From Ustulina deusta (Eukaryota > Ascomycota > Sordariomycetes > Xylariales > Xylariaceae): a DNA stretch of 64,000 bases. Position 1 is the first letter of the stretch; each line of letters opens with the position of its first letter. Below the pieces are notes generated by a model. It saw nothing but the letters and a program-made list of their open reading frames with translations, did no database searches and was not told the DNA's origin. Of the stretch, positions 1 to 11,723 are shown in pieces. A program made the translations under genes and the position numbers. The stretch spans positions 496,001 to 560,000 of the forward strand of contig JAJNNX010000016.1 in NCBI GenBank assembly GCA_023159155.1. Direction: 5' to 3'.

Positions 1-417
1 GGGTTGGTGCTTTGTTGTAGTAAGAATAAGGCCATGGAGGAATCGACACGCGATATACTTCATCCCAGGGCAGGGTAGGATGTGAATCGTCTGACCGTGT
101 CAAAGGTGAGTGCCCCAGAGTGAAGGTAGGTCACATATAGGTCACTAGTAGGTAGGAGTGTATGGGTAAGGGCTCAATATCTTGTTTCCTGATCTCCATT
201 TTCCCCAGCATTTGGGGGAAGTCAGTCTTTTATTATCAGGGATATATATCACACCTACCCCTATGGGAGTGGGTATATCAGTATTCTGTATATATATATG
301 TGTGTGACACCACCCCCTAAGATATTGGGGAAGGTTCAGGAATCAATTGACCACTCTATTGAGCCCTAACTACTACTACTACCTACCTACTTCCTGGCTA
401 CAGATAGGTCTCTCTAT
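1..417. other. Intergenic, no gene seen
   Basis: No supported gene. The stretch holds short TA- and TG-rich runs (about 281-305), CCACCCCCTA-like runs and TAC/CTAC repeats near 370-395. It lies downstream of the ankyrin remnant. Confidence 0.6.
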
Positions 418-777
418 TCACTCTGGACACCGGTACCTTGACAGGCCGGTCCTCATCGCCACAATTGCACCGTATTGAAGTAAGACCTTGGCTACTGTGA
501 GGGGGCCCATATAACATGCCCAGTGGAAGGCGGTGCCATGCGGCTGGTGAAAGGGGAAGTGTACAGTGGGCATTTCTCTGTGGCTCTTGGACACGGCGCC
601 TGTAGTTCTTGAGTCAATACGTGCGCCATTGTGTAACAAAAGCGTGGCGGTTTCATCAACGTCTTCTCCGGGAATCAGGAATAATAGCCAATGGAGGCAC
701 GAGATGTTGTACTTTGCCTTGGATATTGATGCATCTGCCCCAAAGCTAAGCAGGGCAAGGAATTGGCCGAGGCGACA
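418..777 (-). pseudogene. Ankyrin-repeat gene remnant
   Basis: The frame is open for about 119 codons on the minus strand, with an in-frame stop at 778-780 and no ATG giving a sensible N-terminus. Two ankyrin-like units can be read: a first ending in LLLHNGARIDSR, and a second with GTAFHWACYMG followed by VAKVLLQYGA, matching the usual G-TPLHxAxxxG...VxLLLxxGA pattern. An ankyrin protein would normally have many more units, and the HR-PKS 3' end lies only 180 bp upstream, so there is no room for the rest. I read it as a truncated leftover. It could instead be the last exon of a badly degraded gene. Nothing links it to the cluster chemistry. Confidence 0.5.
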
Positions 778-955
778 TCAGCCGTGCTGTCTCTACCTAC
801 TGCCCCCGTCTATCTAATTCCCCTCCTAGGATGCCGTAGCATGGTCGTATAAGAGGGTCTATGTGTCATGACACGCACCAATTCAACAAATTGACGGCAT
901 TGACGGCATTCCCTCAATTGAGATCTACGCAACACGCATTGCATATCCCATCTAG

Positions 956-3900
956 CTATGGCCGCAAAATACGAGGATCTAAGTGGCGGCTCCTCGTAGC
1001 TGTGAATGACCCGAGAGAGGATATTGAGGGGCTCTGTATGATGTCAAAGACCGACATGTCTGCACCAGCGACAAGCGCGAGCATATTCCGAATTTCCACA
1101 ACGACCAGAGAGTCAACACCATAGTGTGTGAGTGACTTCTGTATGTCTATCTCGTCCTCGATGAGGAAGATGTCCCTGACCTTCTTGCAGATCGCGCGGA
1201 TAATGATGTCTCTCGCTTCTTCGAATGTAGACGCCTTGGCTATTTCGAGTCCAATGTCCGTCGTGGGCGCCTCCGTGGACTTCCACCCCGATACGGCATC
1301 CCTGGAGTCGTGCGGTCGCAGGGGTGCGAAACGAGCATCGTGGCACATGCCCGTCCCAACCCAATGTGACCCAGGGCTTGTATTGACCCCTACCAAAACT
1401 TGACCACAGAAAGGTGAGGCTATCGCATATTCAATGGCTTCGAGAACATTAACCTCGCTCAGAACCTGATAGCCAAGTTTGCTCAGGCGCTCGGCCACAC
1501 CCTCGTGTTCGGCGGCGTACCCAATCGATTCAACTACACCAAGGTCAATCGAGACTCCTGGAAGGCCTCTCGAGGTGCGATAGCATGCCAGTGCGTCCTG
1601 AAATGTACCCCCAGCAGCATAATTGCTCTGGCTAGAGCTGCCAAACACTCCGGTAAGTGAGGACAGCATGACGAAGAAATCCAATTGTGTAGCACTCAGT
1701 TCCTCATGTAAGTACTTGCTCCCATCAACCTTTGGCTTTACAGCAGCCTCGAAATCAGCAATGGTCATCCGCTCCAGAATCGAATCCTACGAGAAATTGA
1801 TCAGCCCTAGTTTGATTCTAGACGCATGGCAACGCACCTGGAGAACCATGGCCGTATGGATGACCCCACGAATAGGCGGCAGAGACATTTGACAGCGTTT
1901 TAATACTTCTGTCAACTCATTTTTGACCGATATATCGCAAGCATAGACATGTACTTTGCAACCGAGATCCGCCATGTCAGCTTCAAATGGCGCTGTCTTC
2001 TCTGTCGTTGTAGCACTTCGGGAAAAAATGATTATGCATTTTGCGCCGTGCTCTGCCAACCATTGACAAACAGACTGCCCAATGCCTCCTAAACCGCCGA
2101 CAACCAGATAGGAAGCGTTCGAAAGAAGTCGGATAATTTTTTGTCGAGGTCGTGTCTGCCATGGCATTAGCTCGTATACATCACTAATATTTGGCGATGT
2201 GCCTGGGCACTTACGGTGATTACGTCTCCCGGTTCGGCCTTAACCACGATCTTTCCGACATGCTTCCCAGCTTGCATCAACCGGAGAACCTTTTCCAGTT
2301 GGCTTAGCGGATAGACTGTGACGGGTGTCACGGCTGTTATTCGGCCCTGGCTGTACATTTTCATAATTTCCATCAACACTCGTTGTAGCCGGGGCCCTTT
2401 GTACTCTTGGAATTGCATCAGGTCGAGGTGGGTGAACGTGACAGAGAGGTCGAAACCACTCATCCCAAGCTCGCTATTGATCTCGATGTCACGTTTGCCG
2501 ATTTCTACAAACCGGCCAAATCGTGCAAGGCACTTAAATGCTTCTTGAAGCAACCTGCCAGAAAGAGAGTTGATAATAACGTCGACGCCTTGGCCTTGGG
2601 TTGCGTGAAGGACGGCGGCATTAAAGGAGTCATCGCGACTTGAGAAGATGTGGTCCGCAGGGATGCCGTAGTTCTCGATCAAGTGATCCCTCTTTTCTCT
2701 AGTACTCACGGTTGTGAATATTTCTGCACCGACATTCTTTGCCAAGATGATCGCCGCTTGGCCAACACCACCGGTAGCGGCATGGATCAGGATGCGTTCT
2801 CCTGGCTCCAGGCGCCCCAGGTCGAATATCGAGATATATGCAGTTGTGAACACCATGGGTATTGAAGCAGCCATTTCGAATGTCAGAGCGTCCGGGATCC
2901 TGACTACACTAGTCCATCTAGTTTGGACTGAACTTGCGTAGTGCCCCTTCATGAGCGCGGCCACCCGGTCGCCGAGTTTAAACCCATGGGCGGCAGCATC
3001 TATCCCGATATTCGTGATGATACCGGCGCACTCGAAACCCATTGTGGTTTCGCTCGGTAGCTGCCCCATCGCTACCATTACGTCGCGAAAGTTAACACCG
3101 AATGCTTTTGGTTCTATCTGTAGGTAGTCTCCAGGAAGATTAGCAGAGATATCCTGGTAGTCCTTGAATGACAAGGTGTTTAAAAGGCCTGGCGTCTCGA
3201 CAGAGGCACAAAACGAAGGAATATTCCACGGTGGCAATCCATTCGTGAGCGGAGTCTTGCTAAGTGATTGCGACGGCGCAGGCGTGTCTAGTTCGACGTC
3301 GGGAAAATATCGCAAGACGTGAATGACTCCATCACGCTCTGCGTATTCGAAATCCTCATATCCAATGAGAGGTGGAGGCTTAAGGAAGCGCTTCAAAATC
3401 ACCGCTAGATGAGATATGTTCTCATCGTCCCACGTATCTCTCCTTGGGTCGAGATCAAACGAAATCAGGCATCGCCCAGCAAATTCGGCCCTGACAGATC
3501 TGAGGAATCCAGTAGACAATGAGGAATCGACATGGCCGCACTCAAATGCTCCGCCCCTAGTTATCCAAAGAACTGATGCCGCACGTGTGCACATCGATTT
3601 AATACCCTCCCAGGTGGTAGTGTTCGGTTTACTTAGGGCTGCTCCATGTAAGTCGCCTAAATAGATGCACACTTTCCCATCGGGATCGATGGCAGGTAAA
3701 TATTGTAACGACGGGAAACTGCCTAGGACGTCGAAGATCTCGGAACGGACAGCCTCTATCCACGTAATGGGCGGCGCGGAATCCGCATCTCTTAGAACTA
3801 TGATGGCCTCAGGTTTCAAACCTCCCTCGGCCTTCAAATCGTCATGCTGATCGCACACACATGCAGTTGAAGACATGACGCTGAAGGAATAAAAATCCTC

Positions 3901-6900
3901 ATCTTCGCAATCATGTACTTCGACCTCGATGCCACTAAACCCCGTATCACGTAGAACCGAATTCCAGGCTTTGATAGAAAGGGAAGGAGTCAAGCTTCTC
4001 TCTTCTTCTTCTCCTGCTCAAATTGAATACATTAGCTTCTGTGTAGATATAGATTGGAGTACTTCTTACCGATCCACCATTCAGGGAGCAGGCCGAAGGT
4101 AAATGACACATCTACTTGATCTTGTGTGGTTTCCACCATGAACAACATCCCGCCCGGTTTCAATAGTCGACGAACATTTAGAAGGGTGTCCTTTATCGAT
4201 TTAGTAGCATGCAACACCTGTGAGGCAATCACCAAATCATAAGCCTCAAGTTCAAACCCTTGTGATAGCAGATCCTGCTCTATGTCAAGTTTCTTGAATC
4301 GAAGCAGGTCTCCCCAGGCGCCAAACTTTGTTCTCGCGGCTTCGAAGAACCCGGGAGAGACATCGGTGAAATCATACGAAGAAGCCATTGAACAACGTCC
4401 CGATTTTTCTGGTCCAATGACCGCCAGTACTTCCATGGTCGCTGCACCAGTCCCACCACCCACCTCAAGAATACGAGCTCGGGGATTCTTGTTGATATAA
4501 TATTCAACTAGCTTGCACAATTGCCGGTATGAGCGACGCAGCTTCGGGGAATTAGTATAATATCGCTCGAGAAGCTTATCTTTCAATAAAAGCTCTAGGG
4601 GCGTGATTTCACCCCTTAGAATGGCCGGGATACTCGGACCAAGCCGGCACACCATCTTACCGACAACACTTGCTTTTCTGGTTTTCTCTATAATGGCATT
4701 TTTCTCGCCTCGGGTAAAATGAGCCCACTTTGAACTTCGAGGACCAAGGCCATCATTTAAAGCAAGCTCGGTCTGGTTTTTCATCCATGTGCAGTATTTC
4801 TCACGATACCTGACAGGTCTGCTCGTAGCCCCTGAGCCAAGATTCAATATCGCATCCTGGAAGAAGAAATAACATGTTTTCCTCAAATCCATGATATCTT
4901 CAAGTTCGTTGTCAGGAACTAAACAGCATAGCTGCAACCTCAAGGTATCTTTCCGCATCGAAGTGAGATTGGGAACCCATTTTGGGACAATGTAGTTGGC
5001 TTTCTCATAACGCTCGGCAGCCGTCGTTAGCGTTGTCCCTAGAGATTGGAGGACGAGCCCTCCAACTTCAATAACCGGCCTAGATCGCACAATGCCATGT
5101 GCGCTTTCTTCATACACCGAAGCGTTGATTTCTGCGCTTTGCTTGCTTTCCTGTAATGAGTGAGAATATGAACGGAACAGCGCGCCAATTTTTGCGCTGA
5201 TGTTGTGTGAGAGCCACAGCGACTTTATCGATTTCGGAATCATTCCATATCTCATTTCTGATCTCGAAAGGTTCAGTGCAGTATAACAACTTTGAATGGC
5301 ACTGTCGAAGGTCGTGGGGTGAATGACGTGTTCATGTTGCCATTGGTGTGGCATTGTGGCCGCCACGTCAGGAATGCTGAAAATGGACAGGGCTTGATTA
5401 CGCCTCGTCCGGATGCTTTTGAGATTTTGGAATGATGGCCCGTGATTTATCCCCACTGAACGTAAGTTGGCGTATAGGCGCTGCGGCGATAGCTTCACAC
5501 GGTACCTCTCGGGAGCCAAAGGGGGCGATAACAGGGCCGTTGCCGCTCCTCCGTTGTCAATCCATCGGATACGTTTATCTGAGAACTGAACACAAATTGA
5601 GCCCTTGCAGAGCGTTGTCCACGAATTTTCGGCGTTAACAGAATAGATAGTAAAGTTTTTCCAGCCACTGTCGTAATTCGTACCATCAGTGCGATGGCGC
5701 AATTCGAGTTGAACTTCGATACCCGCCGGACCACCTGGGATGACGAGGGCTTGGAGAATATCCACGTCTTTCAATGAATAACTAGAGATTTCGTAGCTCA
5801 TCGGGTTGCATGAGCGCTGTGCCGCCTCAATAGCCATCGTTATCAAACCCGCCGCTGGATAGACCATGTTCGACTGGACAACATGGTCTCGTATCCATGG
5901 GAGGTCAGTTTCCTTGATCACATTCTTCCAGGCGGGGCATTTTGGGTTCATTCCAGGAATAACATATCCAAGAAGATCATGGTACCCGTAACTTCTTTGT
6001 CTGTACGCTCTATTTTCGCGGGGTTCGGCCCAGTATCTTGTTCGGTGATTCCACGGATAGTGGGGGAGATTGTGTATGACCTTGGCACCCTGCCGACCAG
6101 TGGGAAAGTTGACAGCCCCAAGATCAACAGGATATCCATTACCTAGCAACACACAGACAAGCTTCTGCATCGTAGTGATGGCGTTACTTCTCCTGATCAA
6201 GCATGTTCCGTATGCGATCTTGCAGCCTTTGAATACTGGCTCGCCAAGTATTTCTTGTATAGGGCCTCCTAGCGCACCATGGGGGCCAATCTCGATTATT
6301 AAATCCACCTCCGCGGTTTTCTGGGTTGACGATTCTGGAGAAGGAAGGCACATATTCTGGAATGCCTCAACGAACCGTACAGGCTTTACCATACCGTCGC
6401 CCCAATGAACTGGATTGCGAATTGCCTTGACCGAAAGGAGTCGCCCTCCAGTAACAGGGGAGGAGTAAACAACGCCTAGCTCATCATGAGACATATCCTT
6501 TGCTGGTGGTCGAAAGTCGAAATTGCCAGCAATCCATGCTTCGTATGGCTGTTTGGATTCATCCATATGGAACGTGTGGTATGCAGTATCGACTCGTAAG
6601 CGCCTACAAAAGACACCATCGGCCGCAAGGGCATGCTCAAGCTCCTCTAAAGCACATATATCGCCTGACACAGTTGTGCTCGTGGGGCTGTTAACGCAAG
6701 CTACTGATAATCTACCTGGCGTTATTCGTGTGATGTAGTCTTCAGCATGAGCGGAGCCCAATGCAACGGCTGTCATCGATCCTTTCCCACTCATTGCGAA
6801 AAGTCCCCGCGAAAAACTTATGCCAATTGCTTCTCTTTTACTTATGGCACCCGCCGCATAAGCCGCCGCTATTTCACCGCTCGAGTGGCTTGTGACGGCT

Positions 6901-9244
6901 GAACAGGCGACAGCCCATGAACTCAGAAGGTCGACAAGCGCAACTTGAATGGCGACGCAAGCAGGCAAGCTAATGGAACTTTGATTTACCCTGGAAGTTA
7001 CAGCATCTCGCAATAGCTCATCTACTACCATCAGTCATCCGTCTCAATACGTGGGTTGTTTTGATGTTGCAAACCTAGGAGGTCCCAAGATGAGCCAAAT
7101 TCTTTGAGAATTATCGCCGACTCTACTAAGGATGTTTTGAAGACTGGGTAGCTCTCAATAAGCTCGCGGCCCATTCCCCACCACTGAGCACCCTGACCTG
7201 TAAAAACTGCCTGCTGTCAGCTGGGAGTTGCGTAGTGGATGTGTGAAGCACGGGGGTAGATAGCTCACCAAAGCCTAGTCTAGGTACATCAGAACTCTTA
7301 AGGGGCCTTATACTCTTAGGATCCAAAGAATGCGCGACTTCAGCCACAGATTCAGCCTGAAGCGAAACGGTCCACGGGAATCTCGTGCGGCATTGACCCA
7401 GTGTGTATGCAAGATCATCTAAGATCTTGGGTTTCTTTCGTATTCCAGCGGCTGTGATGTAGTCCTTGAGGTGCTCGGCCATTGCTTTGACGCCTCTTTC
7501 GTCTTTCGCACTTAGGGTGATAACTCGAGACGTAATATTTTGAGGCAAGCTCTTGATCTCGCCTAAACCACCTCGGCCAACTTGATCGTCCGGTACTTGA
7601 CTAGTACGTTTGCCCGCCGGTTTGACCACGTTACATGTAGCGGCGTACGATGTATAGTCTTCCATAATTACGTGTGCATTAGAGCCGCCATAGCCAAAAC
7701 TATTTACCGACGCGCGACGGATCCCCTCAGAATCGGGCCACAGTTGGCATTCCGTAGGGATCTGACTATATTAACACTCTGGAGCTTGTTCCACGAAAGC
7801 GGTTGACTGTCTCTGACCTTCAGATTCATTGTTTTAAAATCGATCATAGGGTTCGGCTCCTCGAAGTTCATGTTGGGCGGGACTTGCCTCTTTTCGAGGG
7901 CTAGCGCCACTTTAATCACACTCGCTAGGCCGCTTGCTGTTTCAGTATGGCCGATGTTCGTTTTGACCGAACCGATTAGCAAAGGCTCCAGATCTGGTCT
8001 CCCCGGCCTAAACAAAGAAGCGATAGCATTCGCCTCGGTCGGGTCTCCGGTAGGGGTCCCAGTCCCGTGTGTTTCGAAATACGTTGTCTGGGTTGGATCC
8101 AGCCCAGCTTCAAGATAACAACTTCTGAGAAGATTTATTTGAGCCTCAAGACTTGGTGAGGTAATTGTCTCCGTTTTGCCGTCTTGGTTTATCATCGTTT
8201 GCCGAATTACCGCGCGAATAGGATTACCATCGCGAATCGCGTCGTCTAAGCGCTTGAGTATAATGGTAGCAGATCCTTCGCCTCTACCATACCCACTAGC
8301 TCTACTATCAAATGAAAACGACTTCCCATCTGCCGAGAGAAGTCTTTGTATCCCAGCATTAGCTTTGTCATTGGCGAAGCCAATAGCAATGTCGCAACTC
8401 ACGTTAGTGATGACATAACAGCGAACATATCAGGATTGAGTATAATGTTGGCGCCACCGACGACGGACATGCTGCTTTCTCGAACTTTTAGGCTCTGGCA
8501 TGCTTGATGGAGCGCGGTGAGTGAAGTTGAGCATCCGGTATCTATTGTCATGCTGGGGCCGCGAAAGTCATAGAAATGGGAGAGCCTATTTGCTGCCATG
8601 GCACCGCCTACACCGAGCAAGAAGTGACGAGACAATGAATCCCGGTCTTGTATGAGGCTTTCAGCGTAGTCGCGGAAAAATGCACCGGCGAACACAGATG
8701 TGACCGATCCAGCCACATCCTGAAGCCGGAGTCCAGCTGTATAGTGAACGAAAATATGAGTTTCTGGCTATGATGGAGAACAAATAAAACTGGACTGACC
8801 GCTTTCGAGGGCTTCGTAAGTGGTCTCTAACTGCATTCTGAACTGGGGGTCCATGTTCTACTACATGTCAGTAATCACTACTTGTTGAAATGAAATACTA
8901 CTAAATGCAAGAGCTCACTGATGCGGCCTCATACGAGAGATTAAAGAAATTGCCGTCAAATGCGGCCGGATTTTCTGCTAGAAAGTGCCCCCCAGCAACG
9001 TTGAGCTACAGAAAAGCATGTCAGCTACCAATTCTATCTGGGGGTTATGACTATGTTGAAATACCGTCCCCGGTTTATCATTATATCTATGATAGAATCC
9101 CTCCAGATTGAACCGTGAGGGTGGGATCTCGCTCCAGCCACTACGAGCCTCAGCACACATGTTCCAGAGTTTCTCAGGGCTGTCGACATCTCCACAGAAT
9201 CGACATGCCATACCAATTACCGCAATCGGGGTAGAGGAGTCCAT
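956..9244 (-). CDS. Highly reducing polyketide synthase (KS-AT-DH-MT-ER-KR-ACP)
   Basis: Iterative type I PKS that builds a reduced, C-methylated chain. I assemble 11 exons giving 2,570 aa, normal for the family: 9244-9065, 9005-8919, 8857-8800, 8736-8403, 8343-7818, 7761-7269, 7206-7075, 7024-4070, 4013-2215, 2155-1838, 1786-956. The start ATG gives [15 protein letters not shown], the usual KS beginning. KS: Cys about 177 in DTGCSTS, then [12 protein letters not shown] and [22 protein letters not shown], Ser about 651 in SHSSGE. DH: His about 984 in RDHVVQ, Asp about 1177 in [19 protein letters not shown] near 1457. [11 protein letters not shown] near 1998. KR: GGLGGIG and a SQSNY active-site region. 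ACP: Ser about 2519 in GVDSL. Every domain looks intact and there is no release domain, so the chain must be taken by a partner: the SAT domain of the NR-PKS or the neighbouring acyltransferase (inference). All exon joins keep frame. Confidence 0.95.
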
Positions 9245-9890
9245 CTCTGCTTTGGCAGGGACTGTTTGTAAATTGTGCGGCTTTTTTCTTGTTCACCATT
9301 CAGGGAAGTCTGTGGGTTGATCTCGTAAGCACACACGAATATCTAGGTACCTTTCGAAAGGCATGAGGATCGTTCTGTAGGTACCTCGAGAAGCTTGATG
9401 TCAGTAATTTGAAATCGGACAATAAAAGATTACTTCAGTGTGCAATTGCTCTAGTACTGTATCGCTGGTGGGAGGCACGACGTGCGGGACTCGGAAACGC
9501 CAAGGCCGATAATTAAAATCTCTGTCTACGTGAGACTGTGATTGATGAACTCCGGCGGCCCATTCAAAACTCCGTCATCAATTCGAAACTCCGGGTTCCA
9601 CTCCCGAGCAGCACCGCGACTCCGATAAAACTCCGGCGATTGAAGAAACCCAAGAGTATTCAAATATCATAAAACTTCGGCTTCCTATACTTAGTCTTAT
9701 TAGCGTGAATAGACTCAAAGTGATTCAGGATGAGAACATTGGTAAATAGTAGTCTTGTGTGTGAATTGGAGGTCGGGTAGCCATGCACGAGACCCTCTGA
9801 ATAATGATAATAGACTCTAGCACAGCTGCTTCAGATATTGAGACAGTGAATACGATGAACTTAGAGTAGTCGGGCTTTATTCCCGTAGAT
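9245..9890. promoter_or_regulatory. HR-PKS upstream region with repeated ACTCCG boxes
   Basis: This is the promoter side of the HR-PKS, since the acyltransferase beyond it ends here on the same strand. Five ACTCCG cores fall within 90 bp: 9549-9554, 9569-9574, 9588-9593, 9619-9624 and 9630-9635. Three of them extend to AAACTCCG (9567-9574, 9586-9593, 9628-9635), and a variant AAACTTCGG lies at 9672-9680. The same octamer appears upstream of the acyltransferase and the NR-PKS. CGG/CCG-containing boxes are typical of Zn2Cys6 regulators, so binding by the 27.6 kb regulator is plausible but inferred. Confidence 0.5.
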
Positions 9891-11333
9891 TTAGCCAACA
9901 TATTCAGTCACATGTCCCCATTCATTGTCTGCCTTTAACCCGTCGATATCGCTGTCGCTGAGGCACACCAGGACTGGGAGATCGCGATCAGGACCTTCGG
10001 GGCCAAATACATACATAACCCCTGGGGCTGGAGATAGATTGGGACGCCTCAGAAATTCTGGCTTGCCCAGAATACCAAAGTCAAGCCCCGTGAAATCCAA
10101 TTGGGCCATCGATGAATTTCCAATGTCGAGCATCGGGTTGAATCCGCCCCCGTAGACGAGCGTGGATTTATCTGATACGCCTGCTAGAAAGGTCGCATAG
10201 CTGCGAACAGACCATTCAGTATTAGACTCGTTGAGATCTGCGCGCATGCGAGACGCTATTATCGATAGAGTTAGCTCTGGGCTGGCGAGTTCATGGTATG
10301 TAAAGAAAGTCGCTGCGTGATACACCATTTGGCCTATGTACCCCAGCGGCGCCCCAACTGCAGAGCGCGCGTCAATAGCTCGCAAGAATTTCGACCTTGA
10401 ACCCGAATCCACAGACCTGTTAGCGACACGCACCGCAGCTAGCCGCTTCCAGTAGAATGCGCACAGAGCATCGTTGGTTGAGATGTATTTGACTGACTCG
10501 ACAAATTCCTCTTTATTGGTCGCCGATAGCTTGATAGCAGGGATATTCTTCCGAAGGACACGAAATAGGGCCCAGCGTGAATTTGGGGTTGGTGAAGGAA
10601 GCTGTGGAACCTTGATGGTGTTTGATGACCTTAGAAGGTGGCTATGGTCTCGCATTGGCTGTCTCGGATCAAGCAGTGGAATGACATTTCCCCCATCAAT
10701 GTTGGCATGGTCTATTAGGTTCTGGGGAATTTCTTTGCCTCGCATGGCGATGGAAAGACAGGTGAGAAATGCAAACACTCCAACGCCGTCCACCATATTG
10801 TGCTGATTAGAGAAGTTGAGCAATAGCCCGCCCTTAATGAAACTAACTTGGAGTACCAAGATAGGTGCGTGGGCAACGTCGGTCTCATCATACGATAATG
10901 GGAACCCAGGAAGAGGACACAAAACCTTGCCATCAAGCAAGGATACTGGCGCTCCTCGATGATAGAGCTCTTCATACGAAGGACAGACATCCGAGCAATC
11001 CTTCACGATCAACATCCCTTTGTCATGAACGGTAGGAGGAAATGGCACGGTCTTGCATAGAGTCGAGATCCCGTCATTCTGCACCTCATGTATCACACAC
11101 TCTCCGAGCCAGGGAACTCGGCTGATTATCTGAGCAAGAGCATCTCTGAGCGCCACGACGACGTCGTCGCGGGAGACGTCTACGCCGAGCCGAAAAATCA
11201 GCACACCTTGGTTGTAGGTCTTCAGCTGTGGGAACTGCCCAACCACGTCCATAGAGCGGTTTTGTGTCTCGGTGCGAACCGAGATGAGAGGACTGGCATG
11301 CCCGGACTCTTGATGGTCCGTTTTCCATGGCAT
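9891..11333 (-). CDS. BAHD/trichothecene O-acetyltransferase-like acyltransferase
   Basis: Intronless, 480 aa. Predicted to transfer an acyl group from a thioester to a hydroxyl. The catalytic HxxxD is seen as HNMVD at about 178-182, within a NQHNMVDG context. The structural DFGWG-type motif near the C-terminus reads DFGILG, so its second half differs from the plant BAHD consensus, as is usual in fungal relatives. It is divergently placed from the monooxygenase, sharing a 390 bp intergenic promoter. In azaphilone clusters such enzymes (AzaD/CazE type) esterify the pyranoquinone with a chain made by the HR-PKS; that role here is inferred from context. The start ATG follows a gap with no upstream in-frame alternative needed. 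Confidence 0.9.
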   Translation of the reverse strand: MPWKTDHQESGHASPLISVRTETQNRSMDVVGQFPQLKTYNQGVLIFRLGVDVSRDDVVVALRDALAQIISRVPWLGECVIHEVQNDGISTLCKTVPFPPTVHDKGMLIVKDCSDVCPSYEELYHRGAPVSLLDGKVLCPLPGFPLSYDETDVAHAPILVLQVSFIKGGLLLNFSNQHNMVDGVGVFAFLTCLSIAMRGKEIPQNLIDHANIDGGNVIPLLDPRQPMRDHSHLLRSSNTIKVPQLPSPTPNSRWALFRVLRKNIPAIKLSATNKEEFVESVKYISTNDALCAFYWKRLAAVRVANRSVDSGSRSKFLRAIDARSAVGAPLGYIGQMVYHAATFFTYHELASPELTLSIIASRMRADLNESNTEWSVRSYATFLAGVSDKSTLVYGGGFNPMLDIGNSSMAQLDFTGLDFGILGKPEFLRRPNLSPAPGVMYVFGPEGPDRDLPVLVCLSDSDIDGLKADNEWGHVTEYVG

Positions 11334-11723
11334 TGCGTGCTTTTGCTTCTCTTCGTATCTTCGGAGGTACTCTTGAGAAGTCTAAAAATACCATGCACGT
11401 CCGTCGCTAACAAATTAATAAGATCGGTGCCATTTTCAGAGAGCCGGACTTTCTAGTTCATACACGTAAACTCCGAATTCAGTTACAGCCGGGTTGTTTC
11501 CTCTGGGGAATGATGGGTGGCGATTGACTTGGCATTTGTCTATTTTAGGCCTCCAATCTGTCCTCCCAGCTGACTCCGAACTTGACCGGGGTAACGAGGA
11601 GACAGGGAGAACAATTGAAAAAATAGTGCCCGTTTAGCACAGCGACCTTTAAATATGAAGCAATAGTCAATTTGTTAACCAACCAGCCCGTTTTCTTAGG
11701 GGTGCTCAGTCCCAATTTCATCA
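11334..11723. promoter_or_regulatory. Bidirectional promoter of acyltransferase and monooxygenase
   Basis: A 390 bp stretch between divergent starts. It contains one AAACTCCG (11468-11475) and one further ACTCCG core (11573-11578), matching the boxes before the HR-PKS. No other gene fits here. Confidence 0.45.

Noticed and set aside
6880..6900. AT active site reads SHSSGE rather than GHSxGE
   Set aside because: The S-H-S-S-G form is common in fungal HR-PKSs, so it is not evidence of an inactive domain.
7704..7820. Alternative HR-PKS intron ending just before GIRRASVN
   Set aside because: A GTCAG...GTCAG intron (7762-7817) gives [12 protein letters not shown] in frame with the rest of the KS, a much better family match.
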